Source of the DNA: Aedes albopictus | Taxonomy: Eukaryota > Arthropoda > Insecta > Diptera > Culicidae | Length of the DNA: 64,000 nucleotides | Direction of reading: 5' to 3' | NCBI RefSeq assembly: GCF_035046485.1 | Contig: NC_085137.1 | Span: forward strand, 256,454,733-256,518,732 | Shown: positions 37,261 to 48,790 of the stretch, in pieces | Layout of the letters: the number at the start of each line of letters is the position of its first letter | How positions within the stretch are numbered: the stretch's first letter is position 1 | Notes under the pieces: generated by a model | The model's database searches: none | What the model saw: the letters and a program-made list of their open reading frames with translations, nothing else | Told to the model about the DNA's origin: nothing | Position numbers and translations under genes: made by a program

Positions 37261-38200
37261 TGGTTTAAGTGGATGCATCTCTTCAAAAGCTCAAGTGCAA
37301 TTGTCCACACTTCACACGTCCAATTACACCAACCGGCACTAATTTGTCATATCATTAGTACAAATCAACCACCAAATTGCAGTTATGCAACGTCCCCCTC
37401 CAAACATCATTTACTTTTCCGACCAACACCGCAGTGTCACACTCCTGCAGTCCAATTTCGCTTTTCCAGCTAATTTAGCAGAAAGTGACAGTGGTGGCCG
37501 CAAAAGACTTTGGCTAATTTACGCCTGGCTCACGACTGCTCCAATCACCATCATCATCATCATCATCAGAGGCCTAAGGCCGCAGTCGTCTAGTAAGTGG
37601 CAGCAGCCACTTTGGAATTATGGTGACATAACAAGCTCACTTCATTTTCGCTCAACCGTAACCCGGCGCAAACAGCGCGCAGTATAAGTTAACCAAAACA
37701 ACTACCACGACGAAGACAGCAAGAAACAACATAGTTCGTGACAAGTGAAAACTGCGCTGCCACCGTCGTCGTCCTCGACGTCTCGTCTCGTCGTTGCTCG
37801 GCAGGAGTGGTAAACTTGAAAAATTATGCTCCCCTTCCTCGTGCGGACGCGGCAGGTCTTTGGCTTCTGCGGAATGTCGTCGTCCGTCGTGCGTCGTCGT
37901 CGTCGTTGGTTGAAACACAGGTTTTCGAGTGTCAGCTAGCAGCCGTCGTGCACCCAGCGTTCGACGACACTCAAGCCACTAATTAGCTGCCATGACAATG
38001 CCTCTTTTGTTTAATGTTTACTTGTAGTTTCAGTGTTGTCTTTTTTTCGCCGAATGTTTTAGGCTAATTTGCGGTCAAGAGATGCGGGTTGATGTAATGT
38101 ACGGCTTGTACTTACTTGTTCACGCTTTTGAGAGCAGTGCTACAATGCGCACCCGTCTAATTGCTGCTAGGGTCATCGAGGGTCATTTTGGAGGAATTTT
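37260..38200. other. GC-richer unassigned region with a short (CAT)n run
   Basis: A perfect trinucleotide run of ATC/CAT units lies at 37,547-37,568. The stretch 37,640-37,990 is rich in CGTCGTCGTC words and has open frames on both strands without recognisable domains. Composition would fit an untranslated exon or promoter region, but nothing decides this. Confidence 0.35.
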
Positions 38201-38394
38201 TTTTTTTCGATGTTAAACTTAAACAGAGGTCTTCATTCGGCTTGACTACTGGACTAGACAAGCAAGGTATTGAGAGCATAATTTCTTGAGTCTGGCAAAA
38301 AAACCTGTCAGATCTCACACATCCAAAAGGAACATTTTCGTGGTAGTATTAACGGCTGTTACGTCTGCATTCACCTCTCCGTAATGCTACTTCG

Positions 38395-41000
38395 ATCAAG
38401 TAGGATTTAATATGTTGGTTAACGCGAGATTTGCCACAGGACGACGTAGAATTTCTGAACTTGTCAACACATCCACCGGCTTGAAATGACCTTCTTATCC
38501 CGGATTAATTTTCACTACCTTACCTTTAAACCATAGATTCCGAGTCGCCTCTCCAACAATGAACACTATGCCCCCTCCCTCCTAAACTAAATCTTTTCGA
38601 GCCACTTCGTTGGTCGAGTCAAGTCCAGAAGGTATTGTGCCCATAACTGATCCAGGATAACGCGACACTAGATCCAGCCGGTCCAAGGTAATTCTTCATC
38701 TGTTATGGGAACTTTCTTCGGCTGCATGATTCAATTACTGAAAAGATTAAAATGGTGTGGCGTCAAAGCCTCCCGATTCAATGTTCCCAGTGGGGCGTTT
38801 GTCCAAGGCTTAGAGTTGGCCATTGCTGCTTCACAAAGTATCGTCATAAAAACTCTCACAGATGGCGCAGGACCGTGGACTCAACCGCTGGCCGTCCTAA
38901 CTGGTTTGACCATCCTTTCCTAGGCTTCGACTATGTGCGGGAAGGATGGTGGGATGGAGTTCCAACTGATATTAGTATTCGTGAAAATCTTCGCCCATTC
39001 TTGGTTCGTACCCGCTACATGGCCAGGCAACTCCCGATTGGCACTGACAAAATCTGTCCCGTAGACGCAGTAGAGTTGCGATGGTGCGCAGCGGTGAGCG
39101 ATGAAACGACAATGCGTGACGCTGGTAACACGTGTACGTGGAGGGAGTGCCAACCAACTCTTCACATAACCATTTTGGGCCCAAATAATCGTTGTCGACT
39201 AATGAGAATGGACGCACGAACCGAGTGACACGTACTTCCAGTAGAGGAATCATCCTGGGTACTACAGGAAGCCCTCTGTTTACTGTGTACCAGTAGTGAC
39301 ACTCGTTTTCAAGTTTACGGGAAAATGTGATAGCGCTGTCGAATTTCATTGACCACAGTTCATGCAGAATCACCAGTCGAGTTTCAACGGACAATGTCCG
39401 TCTAATTCTTTATGTTTCCGCAGGATGGTTAACTCTTCGGCGAAGGCCTCGGCTTAAGCATGCCACCACTAAACTGCTAGTTAGTCCCGGTGTCGATCAG
39501 TGATCGAATATACTACACATGTTATCGTACGGAGTATTCGTTCCTCTTTGGAGAACCGGTAGCACTCGATGCGCAGCTTTATTATTTTACTCGATGCACA
39601 ACTATTACGAACATGTACATGAACTACAATTCCGTGCTGGCTAATGGTATCTACCCGAGCAAAGTCCAACAACAAAATTACAGCTAATCGAAAACATGAT
39701 TTGTTTTCAGCAACAAATTGATATCACATTTTGATATCATTTTATCTTTACTTAATTTGATTTCAAATTTTGTTTTCGGTTTGCTGTCATTTTTAATTAA
39801 TGTAAACATTTAGTGTTACAATAGTTTTTAAATCTTTTGGTAAACTATGTAAAGTAATTCTAGGGATATAACATTAGTGCAATTATATTATTTCATTTGT
39901 AATTTGATATCGATCAAAAAACTTCACATTTAACGATTATTCATTTTTCTTACGCTGATAACAAAGATAGTTATCAATTTGCTATCATCGATAGCAGGAA
40001 TTGTTTTCAATTTGCTGTCACAGGAACATTTTTCTGCTCTCATTTTTGATGTTTTAACCGTTAAAACGACCAAAACGACAACAACCTGAGTTATAAAAAT
40101 TTGCAATATCATAACATCAAAATTAGTTTTCAATTTGATATCAGACTTTGCTCGGGTAGCCACCCATCTCTGGGCTAGACGAGAAAGTCCGGTTCTATGA
40201 GCTATCGATTGTCCGCATGAAAAGCAGGGCCTATCCTCCATTTGGTGGCTTCATCCGCAACGTTGAGTTTCTACCATTCTGCGATTTACACACAGCGTGT
40301 AAAATCCGCAGCGGATTGGGCAATTCGGCTTCCTATAAACACTGCTTGGAGATCCAATCGAGCTCTCCACAGATCTTCAATTGTCACCTTACCGTGAACG
40401 AGCAGGTTTAAAGCTCACCCGAGCGGGTCGAACATGTTCAAAACAAATTTCAGGATATCTCGCTTTGACCTTGCAAGAACTCTAACACTCGGGGTCGTCC
40501 GACAACTTTACATAACACTCAAACACATCTTCATCCCGTAACCACGCAATCCCTAGAACTAGAGCGCAATCCATCTGCCTTTCTTAGTCGGCGTTGAATT
40601 CCTTAGTTGAGATCTTCTCCAATAGAATGCCATACCTTTTTTAATACGGCCGCCAGTTTCGTAGCAATCCAGCCTCTGCCTGAACCTTTCGTACCTCTGA
40701 CTTCAGGATTACCATGTTCTGGTCTTTATCTTTTTCTTATTTCTGGCCAGCCGAGAACGTTCGGAATCAGCCGTAGTTTAACGTCCGCCTATTTCTGATA
40801 CTAAGCCTATATACGGATGGTCAGGGAGCCATCTACACACATACGCACACACCTGACACCCTACATATCAAACCCACCATCACATGGGTCAGGGCGTACG
40901 ATTTACTTCCTATCCGATTGACGCCGTGATCAGGTAATGCTGGTCTCAAAACTATCGCAGGTGTTGGCTAGGATTGAGCACCACAGAAATATGTTCTACT
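38395..41000 (-). pseudogene. BEL/Pao pol remnant (RT/RNase H to C-terminus)
   Basis: Minus strand, several frames. From 40,570 to 40,170 VLGIAWLRDEDVF resembles the post-RT region. After a MITE (39,651-40,159) come integrase pieces: GLPVVPRM, VRPFSLVDNDYLGP (39,280-39,200), and frame-shifted YGTDFVSANREL and FTNTNISWNSIPPS (39,070-38,960). The tail has EALTPHHF (about 38,770), RNLWFKGKVVKINPG (about 38,530) and TSSEILRRPVANLAL (about 38,450). These follow the order of a BEL/Pao polyprotein. Many stops and shifts are present. It is clearly older than the element at 44.8-59.8 kb. Confidence 0.75.
39651..40159. mobile_element. MITE with CTACCCGAGCAAAGTC ends
   Basis: Perfect 16-bp inverted ends CTACCCGAGCAAAGTC (39,651-39,666) and its complement (40,144-40,159) bound 509 bp. 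The interior is rich in TTTGATATC and TTTGCTATC words and has no coding capacity. It lies inside the BEL/Pao remnant. No clear target duplication was seen. A related tip occurs at 42,873-43,196. Confidence 0.85.
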
Positions 41001-41104
41001 CCGAAATAGTCAACAAAGTTGTTTTCTATCACCGCCGCCGACGCTTCTAGATGTGCTTTCTTCACGTGTTTGTGTTGTTTATAAAGTTCGCCGAGCAGAG
41101 CGAA

Positions 41105-41368
41105 GAAATCAGGCCAAACATGTCTAAAGGTCCTATCTGCAGAAGAGAGGCTTTCTTTGGTTTCTCTCTCTTTCGTTAATATCTCAGCTGTTAATTTGTA
41201 TTTTGATTGCCTCCTTGCATTGAACGATGGTCAAAACAATCGTCTTTCGATTTTTACTGCAAAAATAGTAGAAAAGTATACCATAACATTGCAATAATTG
41301 AAAGAGAAAGTAAACAAAGAGACTCTCAAATGCAGATAGGAACTATTGAAATGTTCGGCCTGAAATCG
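41105..41368. mobile_element. Palindromic MITE, ~75-bp arms
   Basis: The left arm (AAATCAGGCCAAACATGTCT, then CCTATCTGCAGA) and the right arm (CAGATAGGAACTATTGAAAT, then GTTCGGCCTGAAATC) are imperfect reverse complements around an AT-rich centre. It contains no gene. Confidence 0.75.
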
Positions 41369-41547
41369 TGCCGGAGGTCGCCAGATCCATAACAAAAACC
41401 CAGATTAATCCACCTAGTGGTGATGGTGCCTTTCTCGTCGAACATGTACTAATGATCTTTCCTTGGTTGGGAGATACGACTGGGATGATTTTGCTTCAAA
41501 ATGTTGGCTTTGCTGTCTTATGGGGGAATCGAAAACACTAGTTTATG

Positions 41548-41608
41548 TTATTATTATTATTAATAGCTTTATTAAGGAGATTTTCAGCCCGCGGCTGGTT
41601 CATCTCCA
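41548..41608 (-). mobile_element. 5'-truncated SINE/LINE tail with 11-bp target duplication
   Basis: A 61-bp insertion flanked by ACTAGTTTATG at 41,537-41,547 and 41,609-41,619. On the minus strand it ends GGGCTGAAAATCTCCTTAAT and an (AAT)n tail, matching the 3' end of the SINE at 8,505-8,695. Confidence 0.85.
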
Positions 41609-42872
41609 ACTAGTTTATGATTTTTTCTGACGTTTCGGTCCTAATGGGCGTAGCGTGGCTCAAAATGCCACATGTCAAAAAGTTCGTTGGGCCCCCTTCT
41701 TATTTCGTTCTATATGACAAAACGATGCTCAGGTCAAATTTTCAGCTCAATCCGTTAACATTTGGGCGGTGTTAAACTCATTTGAAGTTTGTATGGAAGT
41801 CTAAATGGGAAAACATCGTTTCTTTGCATTTTCTCGTGAGGGGCACTATATTTTCATGAATCACATAACCGTTTATAAAGCACTATAGCCTGATAAACCG
41901 AATCCGGAACACTACCGGTAGTTTTAAATGCGGTCTGAGCCAATTTTCTTGCTAATCGTTTTTCGGGTTATCGAAAAAGTCACAATGTGATGTATGGCAT
42001 GCATGGGTTAGGATCACTTTTTCATTTGGCCACATCTAACGGGACACCCGGAACTGATTCAGGGACAGTATCGATTATCCCTTATATGGCTTTATACTAC
42101 TTTCTAGCTAACTGTTCATCAGATTCCCTAAAAAGCCATGAATTGATGCGTCTAACGGATGGGTTTGGATCATTTTTGCATTTAACCACTTCTGGCGTAA
42201 CAACTGAATCGGTTTTGGAACACTACCGATATTGTCTAACGTGGTCTGAGCCTATTTTCTTGCTAACCGTTCATCAACCCTGACACCCTAGATCGGTTCC
42301 GGAACACTATCGGTAGTATTTAAAAAGATCTTAGATGTGGTCTGAGCCTATTTACTTGCTAATCGTTCATCACGTTTTTTTTTAAAAGCCGCTGTTTTAT
42401 GTGCCGGGTTTGGTTCTCTTTTACATTTGACCATATCTGGCGGGACATCTGGAACCGGTTCCGGAACACTATCGGTTGTTCCAAATATGGTCTGAAACTA
42501 TTTTCTTGCTAAACGTTTATCAGGTTGCCTAAAGAACCGCGATTTTATGCGTCGCATCTAAGGATTTGGTTAACTTTTATACTTGGCTATTTCTGGCGGG
42601 ACATCTGGAACCGGTTCTGTAACACTACTGGTTCAAATATGGTCTGAGAATGTTTTCCTGTCAACTGTTCATCAGGTTATCGAAAAAGGCGCTGTTTGAT
42701 ATGCCGCATGAATGGGTTTAGTTCACTTTCAAATTTGGCCACTTCCGGTGGGACACCCGGAACCGGTTCCGGAACACTAGCGGTTCAGTTATGGTCTGAG
42801 ACTATTTTCCTGCTTACCGTTCATCAGGTTATCGAAAATGTCGCGGTTTGATGTGTCGAATGCATGGGTTTG

Positions 42873-43196
42873 TACCCGGGCAGAGGTCAAGTACTGACGA
42901 TCAAAACGTGCTATTGGTATGATTGATATAAGAGGTAAAAGTGCTGAACATAATAACAAAAAAATGTTCCTAGAACGTCTGACCAAAGTTTGCTATTTGA
43001 AGATCAACTAAATAGCTCGCTGCTATTGGTTAACTCTCAAAAGAGCTAAATTGGTTATGATGATGTTGGTCGAGGAGTAAATTGTAGCTATTATTTCCAG
43101 TACGTTTACCTCTTATATCAAATAAATCAATATGTATCACTTTTTGATCTCCATATAAAAATATGCTTTTATTGAGTTTTTTCTTCTGCTCGGGTA
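42873..43196. mobile_element. MITE with TACCCGRGCAGA ends
   Basis: The ends TACCCGGGCAGA (42,873) and TCTGCTCGGGTA (to 43,196) are near-perfect inverted repeats bounding 324 bp of AT-rich noncoding DNA. The tip matches the MITE at 39,651-40,159, suggesting a shared transposase. It interrupts a monomer of the inverted element. Confidence 0.75.
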
Positions 43197-43384
43197 GCGT
43201 TTTCATATCTGGCCCCTTCTTGGGGTACCGATCCGATCCGGAACACCTAAATGGCTATAATTCCGGAGCGGCTGGACCGATCTGAACCATTTTCAACAGA
43301 AAAAAATGCGACAATATTCCGCGTCGATTGACACCAAGAGAATTGAAATCGGATGATAGTTACTATCCAAACGTGAGGTGACAT

Positions 43385-43445
43385 TTTTGTATACATACAC
43401 ACATACACACGCACACACATACATACATACAAACACACACACAGA
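43385..43445. repeat. (CA)n/TACA microsatellite
   Basis: Imperfect CACA and TACATACA run at the position equivalent to the TG run of copy 1. Confidence 0.9.
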
Positions 43446-43499
43446 CGAGCGGGTGCGCGTAATCGCGGCGGTACCCAGTTGGATGAAAAAGCGCATGCC

Positions 43500-44848
43500 G
43501 CTCGTGAGTGACCCTTGAGCGGCTTCCTTTTGGCAGTGCTGAGGGTTCTAGAATATTCTATTCAGATTTATTGTTGAATATTCTGGGTGCTTTCCGAGGT
43601 GCTATAGAAGGCGCCCTTTTGTGTACTAGGAAACAGTTTAATGTGACACAGACACCACAGCTGACGGTCAAGAAGTATCCGTGAAAAGTGGGAATTATTT
43701 TGAGCTTCTAAAGGCTCGAACTAGTGTAAATAGTGTATAGCTTTCACGTGACCGCAACAAATCGAAGTGGAAAGTGAATAAGGCGCTCGATAAAAAGTAC
43801 ATCACTATGGAATTTCCGCGGAAATAAACTCGCTGTTTGATGCATTTGGAGTCTCTAACATTTGGTTCTTCGAGCCCTGTATTCCGTGACATGCCGAGAT
43901 CCTGCTTGCGAGATATTTTCTTGCCCAGAAACAAGAGGATCCAGGTTGAGGTACTGCGGTGCCTCAATAGACAGTCCCAGCCTAGTATTCGTTGCCACTG
44001 GTCTTCAGTGCCGTTCTTCTCCACATCCTCCTTCAGGTGCACCATTTGGCAGGTCTTCAGTTGGTTATCTGATAGCACTGCCTGTTTCGGTAGATCTACC
44101 CAGAACGCGTGAGATAGCTTCCTCCGATCACACTCCAATTGACTTTGAATCCAGGTTCTTTCTGGAAATCGATCAAGCTAGCTAAATGATTGCAAGATCT
44201 CGCTGTGTGAGGTGGCACTCATGTACAGTGCAAGATATTGATACCAATCTATATCAGCGTGACTCTTGCACGGTTCGGTTCGTATTCGTGGTAGCTGTGT
44301 TTATATGCACAAAAAGCTACGAAAATCGTTCAAGTGGTATAAAGAATGTAAAAATACTAATTTTTCATGAGCCGGGAAGAAATTTGGCGTGATTGAAATG
44401 AAATCAATCTAGAGTGCGTTGCTGCGATGTCTTCAATAGCTGTCAAACCACCACAGCTTGGCAAGACAAAGTTTGCCGGGACAGCTAGTATATGATACAA
44501 ATTAACCCTTCAGCGCGCGCCGATGTAAAAAGTACAACACTACCAAAAAAACCTCGCTCGTTGTATACAGTGCGAGCGCGGTGCAGTTTCAGCTGCTTGA
44601 TGGCGCGCGTCCTGGAAGGTTAAGGAAACTTTCAAAAGCATTCTACTCTCTCGCTTGTGACTTGGCTCGTAGCTTAGTGGGTGTCAATGTACGGATTATG
44701 GGCATCACACAGGGCAAATAGCAGGTTGTAGTCGTTCTGCGGTTGTCGCAACGTGAGTCACTTTGTACTTATCAGATGGATCCTCCTGGACAGACTCTGA
44801 CCTCTGTAGATAACTCGATGCTTAGCAGCGCTAATCGACAACACTGTT
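43500..44848. other. Unassigned sequence
   Basis: A 147-codon minus-strand open frame (44,138-43,695) has ordinary amino-acid composition (LPKQAVLSDNQLKTC) but no motif I recognise. It might be decayed retrotransposon gag. Near 44,505-44,620 is a TTAACCCTTCAGCGCGCG block, which resembles text at 62,850-62,940. Confidence 0.35.
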
Positions 44849-45252
44849 TGTTCGGGCTGCATCCTGACAGCTCGAAGAATTTTTTGAACGTGATTTATTA
44901 CCCGATTGCTGCGATGGATTTTGCAACGCATCGAGTCACAGCCGACGAGAGAGGGAGATGGATTCAACGCGCCCGACGCGCCAAGGGCGCGCCGTCGAGA
45001 AGAGGATTTGGCGCGCACGAAGCGCGCAGAGAGCAAGTTTTTCAGAATTGAATTGGCGTTCGTCGCGAACGGTTTATATACTCGATTTTTGTTAATTGCT
45101 AGTTAATTTAAATGTAGAGAAAAAGTGAATATAGTTTGTTAACCAAAGCTAAGTGCCTTTAAGTGAAGACCATTAAAATTCCTCCGAAATTCCCCGTGGT
45201 TCCGCTCCGTTAAGTTGTTCCGTCGTGGTCGATACAGTCCGCTAACCGTACA
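44849..45252 (+). repeat. 5' LTR of BEL/Pao element (404 bp)
   Basis: Starts TGTTCGGGCTGC and ends CGTACA. Contains a TATATA box-like word at 45,075-45,080 and an ATTAAA word at 45,172-45,177, plausible promoter and polyadenylation signals. A GC-rich segment lies near 44,970-45,040. The LTR appears identical to 59,402-59,805. Confidence 0.95.
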
Positions 45253-45257
45253 TGAAA

Positions 45258-45274
45258 TGGTCCTACCGAACCGG
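45258..45274 (+). promoter_or_regulatory. Candidate primer-binding site
   Basis: TGGTCCTACCGAACCGG lies 5 bp after the 5' LTR. It starts with TGG, which pairs with a tRNA CCA end. The first bases resemble those pairing with insect tRNA-Tyr, but I could not confirm the tRNA. Confidence 0.5.
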
Positions 45275-45642
45275 ATGTTCGATGGATTTTAAGTGAAGTG
45301 GAATTTCGGAAGAATTGGGGAAATTAAGAAGAACGGCCGAAGTGGAAATTTGAAGAAAAACGTGATCCGGCCGAGTGAGGAAATTGGTGCTACGCCACCG
45401 AAAAAATACGAGCTGAAGTGAAGTGAAGACGCCATCTTGGCAAGTGTGCATGTGCGAACAAGTCGCCGGCCCAATCAAGTGGTAAATGAGCGTGGAAAAC
45501 GCCATCTTGAAAAAGTGAAGTGGTTGCAGTGAAAAAGTGACCGGGAACACCCTTCCGCCCCAAGCACCGTGATTATAGACTTGGCTGTTTTCCGTGCTTG
45601 GTTCGGGCATAAGGCTCGAAATGTTCCGGTGATTCCCTGGCC

Positions 45643-45820
45643 ATGACGAAGCACAAGAGCAAGGATAAAGCTCCACCATCTGCAGCAGAAAACCAGCAAA
45701 CCCCCAGCGTGAAGAAGGATAAGAAGCAAACCAACCTAGAAGCAGCGATGGCGCAGGCGGAGCAGCTAAGCGTTCTCGTTCACCGTCGCGGGTTGGCAAA
45801 AGGTAAGCTCACGAGATTAT
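45643..45820 (+). pseudogene. BEL/Pao gag-pol, 5' stub before the insert
   Basis: The first 59 codons of the element's polyprotein start at the ATG 390 bp after the 5' LTR. The stub is lysine- and glutamine-rich (MTKHKSKDKAPPSAAENQ), as expected for a gag N-terminus. The frame is cut at the TAT target duplication (45,818-45,820), then reads 63 more codons into the insert before a stop at 46,009-46,011. 178 bases before the insert and 74 between the insert and the ATG at 54,334 total 252. The two parts are therefore in the same frame, with no stop between them outside the insert. Confidence 0.85.
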
Positions 45821-45846
45821 GGGGGCTATTTTATAACTCGAGTCGA
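45821..45846 (+). repeat. Left terminal inverted repeat (26 bp) of foldback element
   Basis: Exact reverse complement of 54,231-54,256. It starts with five G residues directly after the TAT duplication. Confidence 0.95.
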
Positions 45847-46029
45847 TTAATTCGGGTCGTCTGCTATCACTGTCGAGTCGAGCAGAAAAGCGATCACAGA
45901 AACCGACCAGCTCGACAGTCGACAGCAGAAGAGTGGTCGATTCGCGATTTTGACATATTACTGAGAGGAATTTTGTTTACACAAGCTTTTTACGAGCGGC
46001 CGCGTCGTTGAATGTTGGTGTCTGCGGCA

Positions 46030-46862
46030 AACATGTCCAGCTGGGTGATGCGTGTCTAGTAGTGGCATGTGGATCCGGCCAACCCAATCTGGTCCTGTAG
46101 CGGGCATCGAAATTACACCCGCGGGGACCTGGATCGTGAACATTTCGGCCAGGGCACCAAAACCAGGCATGCGAAGGCTCTGTCTACACGATTTTTTATA
46201 AGTATTCATCTTCTTGGTAACCGTAAAACGTCAAATGGCCTCCTTGGCCAACCATTGGTCAACCCATGGCCACCGGAATGTGCTCTACAAAAGCCTATTT
46301 CGAGGACGTTTTGGCCATACGGTCAAAACTAGAAATGCGACGGCTCTTTCTTCATGATTTTTCATATCGATCATTTCAGTAACCATGAAAAGGTCTAATG
46401 GTCTTCCTTATCAACTCGTGGCCCCTGAAATATACCCTGGAGGAACCTGTTCCGAGGACCTTTGGACCATGGTGCCAAATTTAGGCATGCGACGGCTCTA
46501 TCTTCATGCTTTTTTATATCCATCATCTTGATTACCGTAAAAAGGTTCAATGTCCTCCCTGGCCAATCGAAATGCGTCCTGAAGGTGCTTTTTTCGTGAA
46601 CGCCAAAACCAGGCATGCGACGGTCTATTTTCTTGATTATTTATATTAATTATCTTTTTTTCCTCCCCGCTGTTAGGGCAATCAAGCCACTACATATAAT
46701 AAGCTGAACTTTTGTGACATCCATCATCCATAAAAAGGACCAATGGCCAGGCGACTGTGGTCATCCCGTGGCCATAAGAATGTGACCTGGAGAAATCTGT
46801 TTCGAGGACGTTCAGGCCATGGAGCCAGAACTACGCATGTGACGGCTCTATTTTCATGAATT
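46030..46862 (+). repeat. ~130-225-bp tandem modules, left arm
   Basis: The GGCATGCGACGGCTCT-like word recurs near 46,167, 46,333, 46,482, 46,609 and 46,834. Between them are CATCATCTTG-TAACCGTAAAA, CCTCCTTGGCCAA, CCCATGGCCACCGGAATGTG and TTCGAGGACGTT blocks. Units vary in length and divergence. An inverted relative is at 53,545-53,840. Confidence 0.75.
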
Positions 46863-47119
46863 TTCCTCTCTGGTCCTCCAGAAATTCCGCCAGGAATTCC
46901 TCCGGAAATTCCTCCAGGAATTCCTCCGGAAATTCCTCCAGGAATTCCTCTAGAAATTCTTCGAGGAATTCCTCCAGGAATTCCTCCGGGAATTCCTACA
47001 GGAATTCCTCTAGTAGTTACTCCAGAAATTCCAGTAGGAAATCCTTCAGAATTTCTCCGAAAGTTCCTCTAAGAATTTCTCCAAAAATTCCTCTAGGAAT
47101 TTCTCCAGAAATTCCTCTA

Positions 47120-48790
47120 GGAATTTATCCAGAAATTCCTCTAGGAATTCGTTCAGAAATTCCTCTAGGAATTTGTTCAAAAATTCCTCTAGGAATTTGT
47201 TCAGAAATTCCTCTAGGATTTTTTTCCAGAAATTCCTCTAGGATTTTTTTCCAGAAATTCCTCTAGGATTTTTTTCCAGAAATTCCTCTAGGAATTTCTC
47301 CAGAAATTCCTCTAGGAATTTCTCCAGAAATTACTCTAGGAATTTCTCCAGAAATTCCTCTAGGAATTTCTCCAGAAATTCCTCTGGGAATTTCTCCAGA
47401 AATTCCTCTGGGAATTTCTCCAGAAATTCCTCTAGGAATTTCTCCAGAAATTCCTCCAGAAATTTCTCCAGAAATTCCTCTAGGAATTTCTTCAGAAATT
47501 CCTCTAGGAATTTCTCCAGAAATTCCTCTAGGAATTTCTCCAGAAATTCCTCTAGAAATTTAACCAGGAAACCCTCTAGAAATTTCTCTAGAAATTCCTC
47601 TAGGAATTTCCTCAGAAATTCCTTTAGGAATTTTCCCAGAAATTCCTCTAGGAATTGCTCCAGACATTCTTCTAGTCATTTCTCCAGAAATTCCTCTAGG
47701 AATTCCTCCAGAAATTCCTCTAGGAATTTGTTCAAAAATTCCTCTAGGAATTTGTTCAGAAATTCCTCTAGGATTTTTTTTCCAGAAATTCCTCTAGGAT
47801 TTTTTTCCAGAAATTCCTCTAGGATTTTTTTCCAGAAATTCCTCTAGGAATTTCTCCAGAAATTCCTCTAGGAATTTCTCCAGAAATTACTCTAGGAATT
47901 TCTCCAGAAATTCCTCTAGGAATTTCTCCAGAAATTCCTCTGGGAATTTCTCCAGAAATTCCTCTAGGAATTTCTCCAGAAATTCCTCCAGAAATTTCTC
48001 CAGAAATTCCTCTAGGAATTTCTTCAGAAATTCCTCTAGGAATTTCTCCAAAAATTCCTCTAGGAATTTCTCCAGAAATTCCTCTAGAAATTTAACCAGG
48101 AAACCCTCTAGAAATTTCTCTAGAAATTCCTCTAGGAATTTCCTCAGAAATTCCTTTAGGAATTTTCCCAGAAATTCCTCTAGGAATTGCTCCAGACATT
48201 CTTCTAGTCATTTCTCCAGAAATTCCTCTAGGAATTCGTTCAGAAATTCCTCTAGGAATTTGTTCAAAAATTCCTCTAGGAATTTGTTCAGAAATTCCTC
48301 TAGGATTTTTTTCCAGAAATTCCTCTAGGATTTTTTTCCAGAAATTCCTCTAGGATTTTTTTCCAGAAATTCCTCTAGGAATTTCTCCAGAAATTCCTCT
48401 AGGAATTTCTCCAGAAATTACTCTAGGAATTTCTCCAGAAATTCCTCTAGGAATTTCTCCAGAAATTCCTCTGGGAATTTCTCCAGAAATTCCTCCAGAA
48501 ATTTCTCCAGAAATTCCTCTAGGAATTTCTCCAGAAATTCCTCCAGAAATTTCTCCAGAAATTCCTCTAGGAATTTCTTCAGAAATTCCTCTAGGAATTT
48601 CTCCAGAAATTCCTCTAGGAATTTCTCCAGAAATTCCTCTAGAAATTTAACCAGGAAACCCTCTAGAAATTTCTCTAGAAATTCCTCTAGGAATTTCCTC
48701 AGAAATTCCTTTAGGAATTTTCCCAGAAATTCCTCTAGGAATTGCTCCAGACATTCTTCTAGTCATTTCTCCAGAAATTCCTCTAGGAAT
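47120..48790 (+). repeat. Higher-order repeat, three copies of ~532-555 bp
   Basis: A block with GGAATTTGTTCAAAAATTCC, repeated GGATTTTTTTCCAG, TTTAACCAGGAAACCCTCTA and CAGACATTCTTCTAGTCATT occurs three times. The last word starts at 47,661, 48,193 and 48,748. Confidence 0.85.

Larger units (their letters stand above)
41395..43500 (-). mobile_element. Satellite-bearing repetitive element, copy 2 (inverted)
   Basis: Begins with the complement of the right end of copy 1 (ATTAATCCACCTAG, GATGGTGCCTTTCTCG at 41,404-41,440). It runs through diverged ~150-170-bp monomers (GGAACACTACCGGTAG, TCTGAGCCTATTTTCTTGCT) at 41,890-42,870. It reaches the unique block with CGGAGCGGCTGGACCGATC (43,264-43,282) and the CA/TA microsatellite (43,385-43,445), mirroring copy 1. 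It hosts a truncated SINE (41,548-41,608) and a MITE (42,873-43,196). The outermost left-end sequence is not recognisable. Confidence 0.65.

Noticed and set aside
38705..39228. Plus-strand frames of 72 and 158 codons
   Set aside because: The minus strand of the same DNA contains BEL/Pao integrase motifs, so these are shadows.
45643..46011. 123-residue stand-alone gene
   Set aside because: Only the first 59 codons belong to the retrotransposon gag; the rest is read-through into the foldback element's tip.
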